From the NCBI GenBank assembly GCA_965221175.1, contig OZ244867.1:1488001-1552000 (forward strand): 64,000 nucleotides of DNA. Reading direction: 5' to 3'. Position numbers and translations under genes: made by a program. Positions 36,273 through 44,837 of the stretch are shown here, piece after piece. The notes under the pieces were generated by a model. The model had not been told where the DNA came from, ran no database searches, and saw only the letters and a list, made by a program, of their open reading frames with translations. Source of the DNA: JAJDZL01 sp965221175 (GTDB lineage Bacteria > Pseudomonadota > Gammaproteobacteria > Arenicellales > JAJDZL01). Position 1 is the first letter of the stretch. Each line of letters opens with the position of its first letter.

Positions 36273-37382
36273 ATGATTCCTTATCACTACATACTGAATG
36301 CTTGGTACGTCGCTGGATTCTCGGATGAGTTCAAAACGAATCAGCTAAAAGGTCATAAGATCTGTGAACAACCCATACTCACCTGGCGCGCTGAGGATGG
36401 AAAAGTAGTTGCCTTTGACAACCGTTGCATGCATAAACGGATGCCGTTGTCAGAAGGGAAAATCATGCCTGACGGAACTCTTGAGTGCGCCTATCACGGA
36501 CTTTGTTACGATTCCAGAGGAAAGTGCGTTGCCGTACCTTCCCATCCCGACGGAAATATTCCAGCACAGCTACAACTGAGATCTTATCCGGTCATAGAGC
36601 AGGAAGGTCTGGTGTGGGTCTGGCCGGGAGAGCCTGAGAAATCCTCGCATGTCAGCCCGCCACCGACGCCTGAAATTACATCCGGAGAATGGGAAACGAT
36701 TAATTCGGACCCAATGCACGTCAAAGCGAATTATCTGCTGCTGATTGAAAACCTGATGGATATTTCGCACTTCTACCCATTGCACGATGGTAATATTGGC
36801 GATATTGACAACAGCCGCATCCCAGTGCAGCTCGTCGAAGGAGAGGAGAATGGCAACAGGTTCGTCAAGACGATTCGAGAAACCTCCGGGTATAAACAGC
36901 CGTCGTTTCTGGAAGACTGGTTCAACTACGACATTGTAGACCGCGAACACACTCACTGCATGACCAGCCCCGGCTTTACGCGGGTGGAGATGCGCGTAGC
37001 CCCGCCCGGTCAACTTGGGAATTCCGACATGATTCGAGGCTATACCCTATTTCACACACACACGCCAGTTGACGATACTCACCACATCTGGCGCTGGTGT
37101 GTCAATTGCAAGTCGCATCACATGTCCAAAGGCGATCCAAACATTTCTGCTGCCAAGCGAGTGGCCGAAATGTTTCCTGAAGTCGTAGCACAAGATTTGT
37201 GGGCACTGGAAAAACAGCAGGAAATGTTCGACTTCGAGGACAATGGGTACTTTGAGGTGTTTCTGAAACCGGACAAAGCTCTGAGGCGAATTCGCCAACT
37301 GTTTTCGCGGATGCAGCACAGCGAACAGGCGGAAATTCAACAAAAGAAGCAAGCCAAGGGCAAAGTCCGACAGATCGCCTGA
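36273..37382 (+). CDS. Rieske non-heme iron oxygenase (VanA-like terminal oxygenase)
   Basis: A 369-residue oxygenase. The Rieske cluster ligands are C52 and H54 (NRCMHKRMP) and C72 and H75 (ECAYHGLCY). The catalytic iron site is ENLMDISHFYPLHDG with D163, H166 and H171. The overall layout resembles vanillate O-demethylase oxygenase subunits and other monooxygenases acting on aromatic or methoxylated acids. Its natural reductase is probably the PDR-type protein at 32600-33574. The TRAP transporter genes follow 80 bp downstream on the same strand, so its substrate may be taken up by them. Confidence 0.88.
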   Translation: MIPYHYILNAWYVAGFSDEFKTNQLKGHKICEQPILTWRAEDGKVVAFDNRCMHKRMPLSEGKIMPDGTLECAYHGLCYDSRGKCVAVPSHPDGNIPAQLQLRSYPVIEQEGLVWVWPGEPEKSSHVSPPPTPEITSGEWETINSDPMHVKANYLLLIENLMDISHFYPLHDGNIGDIDNSRIPVQLVEGEENGNRFVKTIRETSGYKQPSFLEDWFNYDIVDREHTHCMTSPGFTRVEMRVAPPGQLGNSDMIRGYTLFHTHTPVDDTHHIWRWCVNCKSHHMSKGDPNISAAKRVAEMFPEVVAQDLWALEKQQEMFDFEDNGYFEVFLKPDKALRRIRQLFSRMQHSEQAEIQQKKQAKGKVRQIA

Positions 37383-37462
37383 CAGCGTTGACAAAGGCAT
37401 TGCTCCAGCAGTTCGGAAATCATTAACAATAATTGCTTTTTTCCGACAGCGAATACCGCTTT

Positions 37463-38029
37463 ATGTCTGCATTACTGCCCGCTCTGAATCGCATCGCCGA
37501 TGCGATTGATTCCATTAATCGAAGGATTGGACACGCGGTTTCGTGGCTTGCGCTTTCCATGGCGATTGTCACATTCTCGGTCGCTACGCTACGCTATGGA
37601 TTCAGCTTAGGATGGGTCTGGTTTCAGGAAACCTATGTGTGGATGCATGGAACCATCATTATGGTTGCCATGGCATACACACTGATGACTGGCGGGCACG
37701 TGCGCGTAGATATCATTTATCGAACAGCCAGCGTTCGCTATAAGGCTTTGGTTGATATTTTTGGCACCCTATTCCTGTTGCTGCCATCTTTATACGTAAT
37801 CGGCAAATATACGATTCCGTACGTTCTGCTTTCGTGGGAGCGGTTGGAAGTTTCCCGCGAAGCCGGTGGGATGCCAGGATTGTTTTTATTCAAAACGACA
37901 ATGCTGCTGTTCTTCACTCTGCTTTTCCTGCAAGCCGTCGCAATTCTCATTCGCAGTTCCCAAGCGTTGATCAGTGGCCAATCTATAGCGCAGTCTGAAG
38001 AAAATTTTGACGAGGTGAGCGATGGATAA
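37463..38029 (+). CDS. dctQ: TRAP transporter small permease (DctQ family)
   Basis: A protein of about 188 residues from the ATG at 37463 (the frame is open to a TTG at 37433). It has four membrane segments and the DctQ-type features RYGFSLGWVWFQETYVWMH and GGHVRVDIIY. It is one of the two membrane subunits of a TRAP system and overlaps the large permease gene by 8 bp. Confidence 0.9.
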   Translation: MSALLPALNRIADAIDSINRRIGHAVSWLALSMAIVTFSVATLRYGFSLGWVWFQETYVWMHGTIIMVAMAYTLMTGGHVRVDIIYRTASVRYKALVDIFGTLFLLLPSLYVIGKYTIPYVLLSWERLEVSREAGGMPGLFLFKTTMLLFFTLLFLQAVAILIRSSQALISGQSIAQSEENFDEVSDG

Positions 38030-39404
38030 CGGTCAAGTACTCAGCATGGTGATGTTGTTCACGGTATGCGGTGCACTGCTGGCCGGCTATCAGGTGGCGT
38101 TTACGCTGGCTGGTGTCGGAGTGCTGTTCGCTTTTCTCGGACAGTCGATGGGCGCTTTTGACATGCTTTTTTTCAATGCCCTGCCCTCTCGTTTTTTCGG
38201 CGTCATGACCAACGAAATTCTGGTTGCAGTGCCGTTGTTTGTTTTTATGGGCGTCATGCTTGAGAAATCCAAAATCGCCGAAGAATTGTTGACGACCATG
38301 GGACAGTGCTTTGGTGCGGTGCGTGGAGGGCTTGGAATTTCTGTCACTTTGGTGGGAATGCTACTCGCAGCGACCACCGGAATCGTGGGAGCTACCGTCG
38401 TGACGATGGGATTGCTGAGCCTGCCGACAATGCTTCAGGCACGTTATGACCCCAAACTCGCCTGCGGAACAATCTGTGCTGCAGGGACTCTGGGGCAAAT
38501 CATTCCACCATCTGTTGTACTGGTTTTGTTGGGAGATGTTCTCTCGGGAATCTACAGCGAAGCCCAGCTGGCAATGGGAAATTATATTATTCAGCCTTTT
38601 TCGGTCATCGACCTGTTCGCTGGAGCGGTCCTGCCTGGGCTGGTGCTTGTTGTTCTTTATATTTTGTGGCAACTCACAGTCGCAGCCTATCGTCCAAATT
38701 CCTCCCCGGCTTACTATGATTCGAACATGGATCGAAGTCACCTCTTTCAGCAGATCGTGAAAGTTCTGATTCCTCCCTTGTTTCTGATTCTAGCAGTTCT
38801 TGGATCCATTCTAGGGGGTCTGGCAACTCCAACCGAAGCCGCGTCATTTGGTGCTGTCGGTGCCATGCTGCTTGCTGCGACGCGCAGGATGATCAACTGG
38901 AAGATTCTTGGCGAAGTAGTACGTAGTACGACTCGCATCTCTTGCATGGTTTTCGGAATTCTAATCGGCGCGTCCATATTTTCGCTCACCTTTCGGGGAC
39001 TTGGAGGCGATGAAGTTGTTGAAGAGTTCTTGTTTTCACTACCCGGCGGGTCAGCTACTGCACTGGTATTCGTAATGGTGCTGATTTTCCTGCTTGGTTT
39101 CATTCTCGAGTTCATCGAGATTGTCTTCATTGTCGTGCCGATTATTGCCCCTGCACTGCTCAAAGCGGACGTAAACCCCGTATGGCTTGGCATCATGATC
39201 GGTTTAAATCTTCAAACAAGTTTCATGACACCACCGTTCGGATGGGCGCTCTTTTACCTGCGTGGAGTAGCGCCCTCAAGAATCAAGACAAGCCAAATCT
39301 ATCGAGGAGTCATTCCATTTGTTGTTCTGCAACTCGTTGCACTTGGTATTGTTGCCTATTTCCCAGGTCTTGCAACCTGGTTGCCCAAAGCTTTATTAGG
39401 TTAG
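38022..39404 (+). CDS. dctM: TRAP transporter large permease (DctM family)
   Basis: A 460-residue permease with about 12 membrane segments. Conserved stretches include ALPSRFFGVMTNEILVAVPL, AATTGIVGATVVTMGLLSLP, LGQIIPPSVVLVLLGD and GLNLQTSFMTPPFGWALFYL. It forms the sodium-coupled transport pathway. GAGGTGAG precedes the ATG by a normal distance. Confidence 0.95.
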   Translation: MDNGQVLSMVMLFTVCGALLAGYQVAFTLAGVGVLFAFLGQSMGAFDMLFFNALPSRFFGVMTNEILVAVPLFVFMGVMLEKSKIAEELLTTMGQCFGAVRGGLGISVTLVGMLLAATTGIVGATVVTMGLLSLPTMLQARYDPKLACGTICAAGTLGQIIPPSVVLVLLGDVLSGIYSEAQLAMGNYIIQPFSVIDLFAGAVLPGLVLVVLYILWQLTVAAYRPNSSPAYYDSNMDRSHLFQQIVKVLIPPLFLILAVLGSILGGLATPTEAASFGAVGAMLLAATRRMINWKILGEVVRSTTRISCMVFGILIGASIFSLTFRGLGGDEVVEEFLFSLPGGSATALVFVMVLIFLLGFILEFIEIVFIVVPIIAPALLKADVNPVWLGIMIGLNLQTSFMTPPFGWALFYLRGVAPSRIKTSQIYRGVIPFVVLQLVALGIVAYFPGLATWLPKALLG

Positions 39405-39441
39405 CTGTTCTTGCCATTACATCCTTACTGAGTCCATCGCA

Positions 39442-39467
39442 GCACCAATTACGCGAGTGATTGGTGC
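39442..39467 (+). promoter_or_regulatory. Stable hairpin between dctM and dctP
   Basis: An 11-bp stem GCACCAATTAC/GTGATTGGTGC (one wobble pair) with a GCGA tetraloop, 38 bases past the dctM stop. No U tract follows, so it is unlikely to terminate transcription; it may be a stability or processing element between permease and binding-protein messages. Confidence 0.55.
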
Positions 39468-39550
39468 GGATTCCCGCAATTCAGAGCCTTTATCGAATTC
39501 TCCGCCATTGTTTTATTCAAAAATAATTTGCTTATTCGTTCCATTTGTAT

Positions 39551-39567
39551 GTATATATTAAATATAC
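39551..39567. promoter_or_regulatory. AT-rich palindrome upstream of dctP
   Basis: GTATAT and ATATAC flank ATTAA in the gap before dctP. It has the form of an operator for a dimeric regulator such as a GntR protein, or simply an AT-rich promoter area. No regulator gene is nearby. Confidence 0.3.
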
Positions 39568-39668
39568 GAACAGGGATGTTGTGTATTCAGGCAAATCACT
39601 TTTATCGTCGTTTGCCGATGTAAGATTGCCAAAATTGTTGGCATTGAAGAATTAATTTGGAGATAGAT

Positions 39669-40769
39669 ATGAAAAGAAGAGATTTTCTCAAGAAGTCAGG
39701 CGCAGCTGCTGCAGGTGTGGCCTCTGCTGCACTTGCTGCTCCTGCAATCTCGCAAGACAGCAAACAGTGGCGCTTGATTACGACCTGGCCTAAAAATTTT
39801 CCGGGCTTGGGCACTGGTGCCCAGTATTTTGCGGATCAAGTTACTGCTTGCAGCGGTGGTCGACTGGAAGTAAAACTTTACGCTTCAGGCGAAGTTGTTC
39901 CAGCTTTTGAGTCCATTGACGCTGTGAGTGCCGGTACCGTTGAAATGGGACACGGCGCCCCATATTACTGGAAAGGAAAGTCAATCGCCTCCCAGTTGGT
40001 GAGCAACTTTCCGTTCGGTTTGACTGCTCAGGAATACAACGCCTGGTATCAGTACGGCGGAGGTGCGCAACTATGCGACGAGCTGTATCAAGAGGAACTT
40101 GGCTGTCGATTCATTCTGTGTGGTAACACCGGTGTTCAGCATCCGGGCTACAGCAGCAAAGATCTTAACACGCTAGAAGATTTCCAGGGCTTGAAAATGC
40201 GTATGCCAGGCATTGGCGGTGCCGCCATGTCTGCTGTGGGAGCCACAGTTATCAATTTGCCTGGCAGTGAAGTCGCACAAGCATTTGCTTCAGGCACAGT
40301 GGACTGGGTTGAATGGAACAATCCATATGGAGAAGCCTCAATGGGTTTTCACCGATATGGCAAGTACTATTACACTCCGGGATTCCATGAGCCCAATACC
40401 TCACTGGATCTGTTTATCAATCCGACTGCTTGGGATAGCTTGTCCAGTGACCTGCAGGCAATAGTCAGGCAATGTGCATACTCTACGACGCACAATGTTC
40501 TGGCAGAATTTACTGCGCGTTCGGCACCTATATTGCAGGATCTGATTCAGAACGAGGGAGTCATCATCAAGGTTATACCGGATGAAGCTCTAGTCAAAAT
40601 CGGTAACGCAGTCGGCGAGATTATTGCTGATCAGGTTGCGAATGACGCCTCTAGCGCGAAAATTTTCGCCAATATGTCAAAGTTCCGCAACGAACAAATC
40701 GTTTACAGCGATTCTACGGAAGGAGAATTCATGCGGGCACGCCAATTGCCTTACAGTTTCCCGTCGTAG
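39669..40769 (+). CDS. dctP: TRAP transporter solute-binding protein (DctP/TakP-like)
   Basis: A 366-residue periplasmic binding protein from the ATG at 39669, which follows GGAGATAG. A twin-arginine signal is visible as MKRRDFLKKSG with a hydrophobic alanine-rich core ending near APAISQD, so export is probably by Tat. The mature part has TTWPKNFPGLGTGAQYFADQ, GHGAPYYWKGKS and DWVEWNNPYGE, the layout of the TakP group that binds 2-oxo acids, lactate or similar monocarboxylates. It is 264 bp after dctM and ends at a strong hairpin. Confidence 0.9.
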   Translation: MKRRDFLKKSGAAAAGVASAALAAPAISQDSKQWRLITTWPKNFPGLGTGAQYFADQVTACSGGRLEVKLYASGEVVPAFESIDAVSAGTVEMGHGAPYYWKGKSIASQLVSNFPFGLTAQEYNAWYQYGGGAQLCDELYQEELGCRFILCGNTGVQHPGYSSKDLNTLEDFQGLKMRMPGIGGAAMSAVGATVINLPGSEVAQAFASGTVDWVEWNNPYGEASMGFHRYGKYYYTPGFHEPNTSLDLFINPTAWDSLSSDLQAIVRQCAYSTTHNVLAEFTARSAPILQDLIQNEGVIIKVIPDEALVKIGNAVGEIIADQVANDASSAKIFANMSKFRNEQIVYSDSTEGEFMRARQLPYSFPS

Positions 40770-40785
40770 TTTTCTACCGCAAATC

Positions 40786-40820
40786 CCCCGGCACAATTTG
40801 AAACGATTGTGCCGGGGTTT
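40786..40820 (+). terminator. Intrinsic terminator after dctP
   Basis: A perfect 12-bp stem, CCCCGGCACAAT (40786-40797) and ATTGTGCCGGGG (40806-40817), with an eight-base loop and a short T run. It closes the TRAP operon before the CoA-transferase. Confidence 0.85.
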
Positions 40821-40845
40821 GATTCTCTCAGAACACATTGAGTCT

Positions 40846-42057
40846 ATGCAAATCGAAAATTCAAATAGGCTCGGAAGTCGTGCATATTCCACGAATGGCG
40901 TCGAGCTTCCGCTCTCCGGTGTAAAAGTAATCGAAATCTGCCAAATTGCGGCAGGACCCTTCTGTGGCATGCTGTTGGGAGACCTCGGCGCCGATGTAAT
41001 CAAGATTGAGCCTCCGAACGGCGATGCCATGCGGCAATGGCCACCAATCTCGGGAGGATTTAGCGAGAACTTTGCTTCCGTCAATCGAAACAAGCGCGCC
41101 ATCGCACTGGATCTGAAATCTCCGGAACAACTCCAAACAGCTTTAGAGCTTGTCCGACGAGCAGATGTTCTGCTCGAAAACAATCGTCCCGGTGTAATGA
41201 ATCGCCTCGGACTCGGATACGAGGCAGTCTCAACTATCTGTCCAGAATTGATTTACTGTTCGATATCAGCCTTCGGCCAAACGGGCCCGCGCGCTCATGA
41301 AGGTGCGTTTGATGTAACCATGCAAGCAATTTCAGGAATTATGAGCGTCACGGGCGAAGAAGGAGAACCTCCGGTGAAGTGTGGAGTGCCGCTCAGTGAT
41401 TTTGCAACTGGGCTGTATGCAGCATTTCATATATCGGCAGCGCTGTATGAGCGCCAGTCTACTGGCAAAGGTGTTCACATCGATGCTTCCATGCTGGGTT
41501 CCAGTCTGGGAATTGCACCTTTGCAGGTGAGCGAATATTTCGGTACAGGAAAAAATCCGCAACGATTGGGCTCGCGCCATCCTAGAAATGCCCCTTACCA
41601 AGCATTCAAAGCATCGGATGGCTATTTTGTTATGGCAGCTGGCAATCAACGATTGTTTGAAATTGTATGTAACGTAGTTGAACGCCCGGACCTGGCTGGC
41701 GATCCGCGATTTACAAGTACTGCCAGTCGAGCCGAAAATCAGAGTCAACTTGCACAAATTCTGGAGCAGGAATTTGCTGCCAATTCTGCAGATTACTGGT
41801 ACCAGCGCTTCAGAGACGCTGGAGTGCCAACCGCTCCAATTAATCACTATGGCGATGTTTTAGGTGATGCCCAGGTTGAAGATCAAGGCTGGGTACAGCT
41901 GCTTGAGTTGCCTGGCGGTACAGTCACGAAAACATTTGCCCATCCGATATTGCATGCTGGACGAGACCTGCCGATCCGTAACCCACCGCCAGATTTCAAT
42001 GAGCACGAAAAAGAAATTCGCGCTGAAATTGAGTCTGCTTCAGTAAAACCGAAGTAA
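40846..42057 (+). CDS. CaiB/BaiF-family CoA-transferase (class III)
   Basis: A 403-residue class III CoA-transferase from the ATG at 40846; an upstream extension of the frame crosses the dctP terminator and is discarded. Typical marks are LSGVKVIEICQIAAGPFCGM, LGDLGADVIKIEPPNGD, AFGQTGP and GAFDVTMQAISG, where D156 is the likely catalytic aspartate that forms the enzyme-CoA thioester. It moves CoA between carboxylic acids, activating a substrate such as an aromatic or dicarboxylic acid. Its closeness to the TRAP genes and the oxygenase suggests a shared pathway; the acid is unknown. Confidence 0.88.
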   Translation: MQIENSNRLGSRAYSTNGVELPLSGVKVIEICQIAAGPFCGMLLGDLGADVIKIEPPNGDAMRQWPPISGGFSENFASVNRNKRAIALDLKSPEQLQTALELVRRADVLLENNRPGVMNRLGLGYEAVSTICPELIYCSISAFGQTGPRAHEGAFDVTMQAISGIMSVTGEEGEPPVKCGVPLSDFATGLYAAFHISAALYERQSTGKGVHIDASMLGSSLGIAPLQVSEYFGTGKNPQRLGSRHPRNAPYQAFKASDGYFVMAAGNQRLFEIVCNVVERPDLAGDPRFTSTASRAENQSQLAQILEQEFAANSADYWYQRFRDAGVPTAPINHYGDVLGDAQVEDQGWVQLLELPGGTVTKTFAHPILHAGRDLPIRNPPPDFNEHEKEIRAEIESASVKPK

Positions 42058-42136
42058 TTCATAATCTCCATCCATTCTCGACTGCCTGTACTGCTCTCCA
42101 CCCGACAATACCTGCTTTGGGAAACTGGAACAACAG

Positions 42137-43210
42137 ATGCTGGAAGATGCCATGTCGCTCACTGAATCAGAGTTAAAAGGCCTGGCAATCAAGATCAAAG
42201 ACTGGGGACAGGAACTCGGATTTCAGCAAGTAGGAATTGCGGACACGGAGTTGGCGCACGCCGAAAATTTTTTAAAGAACTGGTTGATGCAAGGGATGCA
42301 TGGCGACATGCAGTACATGGAACGCCATGGCACAAAGAGAACGCGTCCAACCGAACTGATACCCGGTACGCTTCGAATCATCTCTGTTCGCATGGATTAC
42401 TTTCCGCCAAGTTCAAGAGATATTGCAGATACCCTTGAAGATTCCACTCTCGCGTTTGTTTCTCGCTACGCAACCGGACGAGACTATCACAAGCTAATTC
42501 GAAAACGTCTTGAAAAACTAGCGCGCAAAGTGCAGAGTGAGATAGGTCGGTTCAACTACAGGGCATTCACCGACAGTGCGCCAGTCATGGAGAAGCCTTT
42601 GGCTCAGAAAGCCGGTTTAGGCTGGATCGGTAAACACTCCAATCTGCTGAACCGACGTGCCGGTTCCTGGTTCTTTCTGGGAGAACTGTATACCGACCTG
42701 CCGCTTCCGGCCGACTCTCCAGAGACAGACCACTGTGGAAATTGCACGTCTTGCATATCCGCCTGCCCCACTGATGCAATTGTTGCACCTTATGTAGTTG
42801 ATGCACGCAAATGCATTTCGTATTGGACAATTGAATACAGAGGGTCTATTCCCCTAGAATTCCGACCCTCCATCGGCAATCGAGTTTTCGGATGTGACGA
42901 CTGTCAATTGGTATGCCCGTGGAATCGATTTGCAAGCAACACGGAAGAGCCCGGGTTTCGCGTGAGAAATCGACTGGATTCGATCAAGTTAAGCGAAATT
43001 TTTGGTTGGACCGAAGAGGAATTTCTACACAACACTGAAGGCTCTGCAATCCGACGGCTGAGCTATGAACTTTGGATCAGAAATATTGCAATCGCATTAG
43101 GCAATGCAGATTCAACACCAGACGTGATTGATGCACTCAAGTCTCGGCAGAATGACTCTTCAGACTTGGTCCGCGAGCATGTGGATTGGGCGCTTGATCG
43201 GCATGCTTGA
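42137..43210 (+). CDS. queG: Epoxyqueuosine reductase QueG
   Basis: A 357-residue cobalamin-dependent reductase for the last step of queuosine formation in tRNA. Two 4Fe-4S motifs are visible: C200, C203, C206, C210 in CGNCTSCISACPTDAI and C253, C256, C260 in CDDCQLVCPWNRF. Blocks APVMEKPLAQKAGLGWIGK and RYATGRDYH are typical. ATG 42137 or 42152 could start it. It is usually adjacent to nnr in this class; here it is separated from it. Confidence 0.95.
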   Translation: MLEDAMSLTESELKGLAIKIKDWGQELGFQQVGIADTELAHAENFLKNWLMQGMHGDMQYMERHGTKRTRPTELIPGTLRIISVRMDYFPPSSRDIADTLEDSTLAFVSRYATGRDYHKLIRKRLEKLARKVQSEIGRFNYRAFTDSAPVMEKPLAQKAGLGWIGKHSNLLNRRAGSWFFLGELYTDLPLPADSPETDHCGNCTSCISACPTDAIVAPYVVDARKCISYWTIEYRGSIPLEFRPSIGNRVFGCDDCQLVCPWNRFASNTEEPGFRVRNRLDSIKLSEIFGWTEEEFLHNTEGSAIRRLSYELWIRNIAIALGNADSTPDVIDALKSRQNDSSDLVREHVDWALDRHA

Positions 43211-43280
43211 TGATTTTTCTAAGAAATACCCTGCCGATGCGGTTTAAATTACAGATTCACGGTATCCAGATTGTGTAAAC

Positions 43281-43309
43281 TTGAATCGTTCAACTAAAAG
43301 TAAAATAAT
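43281..43309 (+). promoter_or_regulatory. Candidate sigma-70 promoter of the ABC transporter operon
   Basis: TTGAAT (43281-43286), a 17-base spacer and AATAAT (43304-43309) match 4/6 and 5/6 of consensus. The predicted transcript begins near 43316, giving a leader of about 112 bases before the binding-protein gene. Confidence 0.5.
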
Positions 43310-43343
43310 AACATTACAGATCTTCTGTCATTCAAACGGTTAC

Positions 43344-43373
43344 AGGAGGCAACGTAACCAATTGGAAAATTGG
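43344..43373 (+). promoter_or_regulatory. Orphan AGGAGG and GGAA-loop hairpin in the leader
   Basis: A perfect AGGAGG at 43344-43349 has no start codon at normal distance. Right after it CCAATT (43358-43363) pairs with AATTGG (43368-43373) around a GGAA tetraloop. An in-frame TTG at 43362 exists but would put about 22 charged residues before the signal peptide. Possibly a regulatory leader. Confidence 0.35.
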
Positions 43374-43427
43374 GACGATCGGATTAGAAATGAATATTTA
43401 TATAGCTCCAATAAACGGGAAATTACA

Positions 43428-44606
43428 ATGATCAAAAAAATTGTCACAGCTGTAGCAGTCGGTTTACTGCTTATTACAGCAAACGCACATTCGGCAACGG
43501 TAAAGCTTGGATTCGTTACGACTCTCAGTACACCTGCCGCGGTAATCGGAAATGATATGAGAGATGCGGTAGAACTCGCATTGGAACATATCAACCACAA
43601 AATGGGTCCGGCTGACGTTGAAGTCGTTTACGCCGATGACGAATTTAACCCACAAAAGGGGAAACAAGCCACAGAGCGCGTGGTTTCCCAAGACAAAGTT
43701 GATTTGGTCTTCGGCTATATTTGGTCGCATGTACTTCTTGCGTCCGCTTCAACGGTACTGGATGCTGGAAAGATACTGATCAGCGCAAATGCTGGCCCCT
43801 CGCCTCTCGCTGGCAAAGGATGCCATAAAAACTTTTTCAATATCTCTTGGCAGAATGACCAGACGCCAATGGCAATGGGAGAAGTTCTGAATCAGCGAGG
43901 TGTCAAGACTCTCTATGTCATCGCACCGCTTTATGCTGCTGGGAAAAACATGGTAACCGGCGTCAAAAGAACCTTCAAAGGCGAAATCGTTGGTGAGGAC
44001 ATGACAAAATGGCCAGACCACATTGACTGGGCGGCAGAGCTGGCAAAAGTCAAGGCTGCCAATCCGGATGGCGTGTTTATTTTCTATCCAGGCAAACATG
44101 GACCAGCATTCATCAAACAGTTTCAGCAATCCGGTCTCGCAGGTAAAATTGATTTATATACAGTTTTTACCATCGATTCGATCAGCCTGCCGAGATTCCA
44201 AGCTGCAGGAATGGATGGCGTAGTAGGTACAACCATGACTCAATTCTGGGCACCAGATTTGGATAATTCAGCGAATAAAAAGTTTGTAGAAGGATTCAAG
44301 GCGAAATACGGAAAATATCCAAGTTTCTATGCCGCTCAGAGTTACGATGCAGTTATGTTTATCAAGAGTGCGGTTGAAGCGGTTGACGGCGATATCAGCA
44401 ATACCGATGGTATGCGTGCAGCCCTGGAGAAAGTGAATTATGATTCAGTTCGAGGAAAATTCAGCATGGGGCCGAATCACTTTCCGATCCAGAATTTCTA
44501 TAGCCGTGAAGTCATTCAAGATGCAGACGGCGTTTGGACAACTTCAGTCCGTGAAACCGTATTAACTATGCATCAGGACGTTTATGCAGGCGAGTGCAGT
44601 ATGTAA
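43428..44606 (+). CDS. livJ: Branched-chain-type ABC transporter substrate-binding protein
   Basis: A 392-residue periplasmic binding protein from the ATG at 43428, where a Sec signal begins (MIKKIVTAVAVGLLLITA, cleavage near AHSA). The frame is open further upstream, but the signal peptide fixes the start. The mature part shows the Peripla_BP_6 pattern: VKLGFVTTLSTPAAVIGND, ALEHINHKMG and FIFYPGKHGPAFIKQF. Members of this group bind branched-chain amino acids, amides, urea or aromatic acids; with an oxygenase nearby an aromatic acid is plausible but unproven. The permease and ATPase genes follow. Confidence 0.87.
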   Translation: MIKKIVTAVAVGLLLITANAHSATVKLGFVTTLSTPAAVIGNDMRDAVELALEHINHKMGPADVEVVYADDEFNPQKGKQATERVVSQDKVDLVFGYIWSHVLLASASTVLDAGKILISANAGPSPLAGKGCHKNFFNISWQNDQTPMAMGEVLNQRGVKTLYVIAPLYAAGKNMVTGVKRTFKGEIVGEDMTKWPDHIDWAAELAKVKAANPDGVFIFYPGKHGPAFIKQFQQSGLAGKIDLYTVFTIDSISLPRFQAAGMDGVVGTTMTQFWAPDLDNSANKKFVEGFKAKYGKYPSFYAAQSYDAVMFIKSAVEAVDGDISNTDGMRAALEKVNYDSVRGKFSMGPNHFPIQNFYSREVIQDADGVWTTSVRETVLTMHQDVYAGECSM

Positions 44607-44652
44607 TCAGCCGATTTCCGGCAATTACACTGTCTCGTGTAAATTAAATATA

Positions 44653-44683
44653 GAACTGTTGAATTACCCATAGACAACAGTTC
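44653..44683 (+). promoter_or_regulatory. Nine-base-pair hairpin after livJ
   Basis: GAACTGTTG (44653-44661) pairs perfectly with CAACAGTTC (44675-44683). It is the first of two hairpins between livJ and livH and may protect the livJ message from 3' decay. Confidence 0.45.
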
Positions 44684-44698
44684 GAGCAATATGCAATT

Positions 44699-44727
44699 CT
44701 GCAAGGCTTGTCTTCCAAGCCTTGCAG
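44699..44727 (+). terminator. Strong hairpin, probable partial terminator between livJ and livH
   Basis: CTGCAAGGCTTG and CAAGCCTTGCAG form a perfect 12-bp stem with loop TCTTC, followed by TTTGTGTTGT. The weak U tract suggests partial termination, which would make the binding protein more abundant than the permeases. Confidence 0.65.
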
Positions 44728-44837
44728 TTTGTGTTGTACGATTGCACAGTACGAACAATGGATTAAATAGCACCAATCCTTCCCGTATTTGCAATGATCA
44801 TCATGTTTTGCCACAAGCGAATATCGAGTAGACCAAA

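Noticed and set aside
40624..40845. Upstream extension of the CoA-transferase
   Set aside because: It overlaps dctP and runs through a perfect 12-bp terminator stem.
43281..43427. Upstream extension of the binding-protein gene
   Set aside because: It would place about 49 charged residues before a clear Sec signal peptide and overlaps the promoter.
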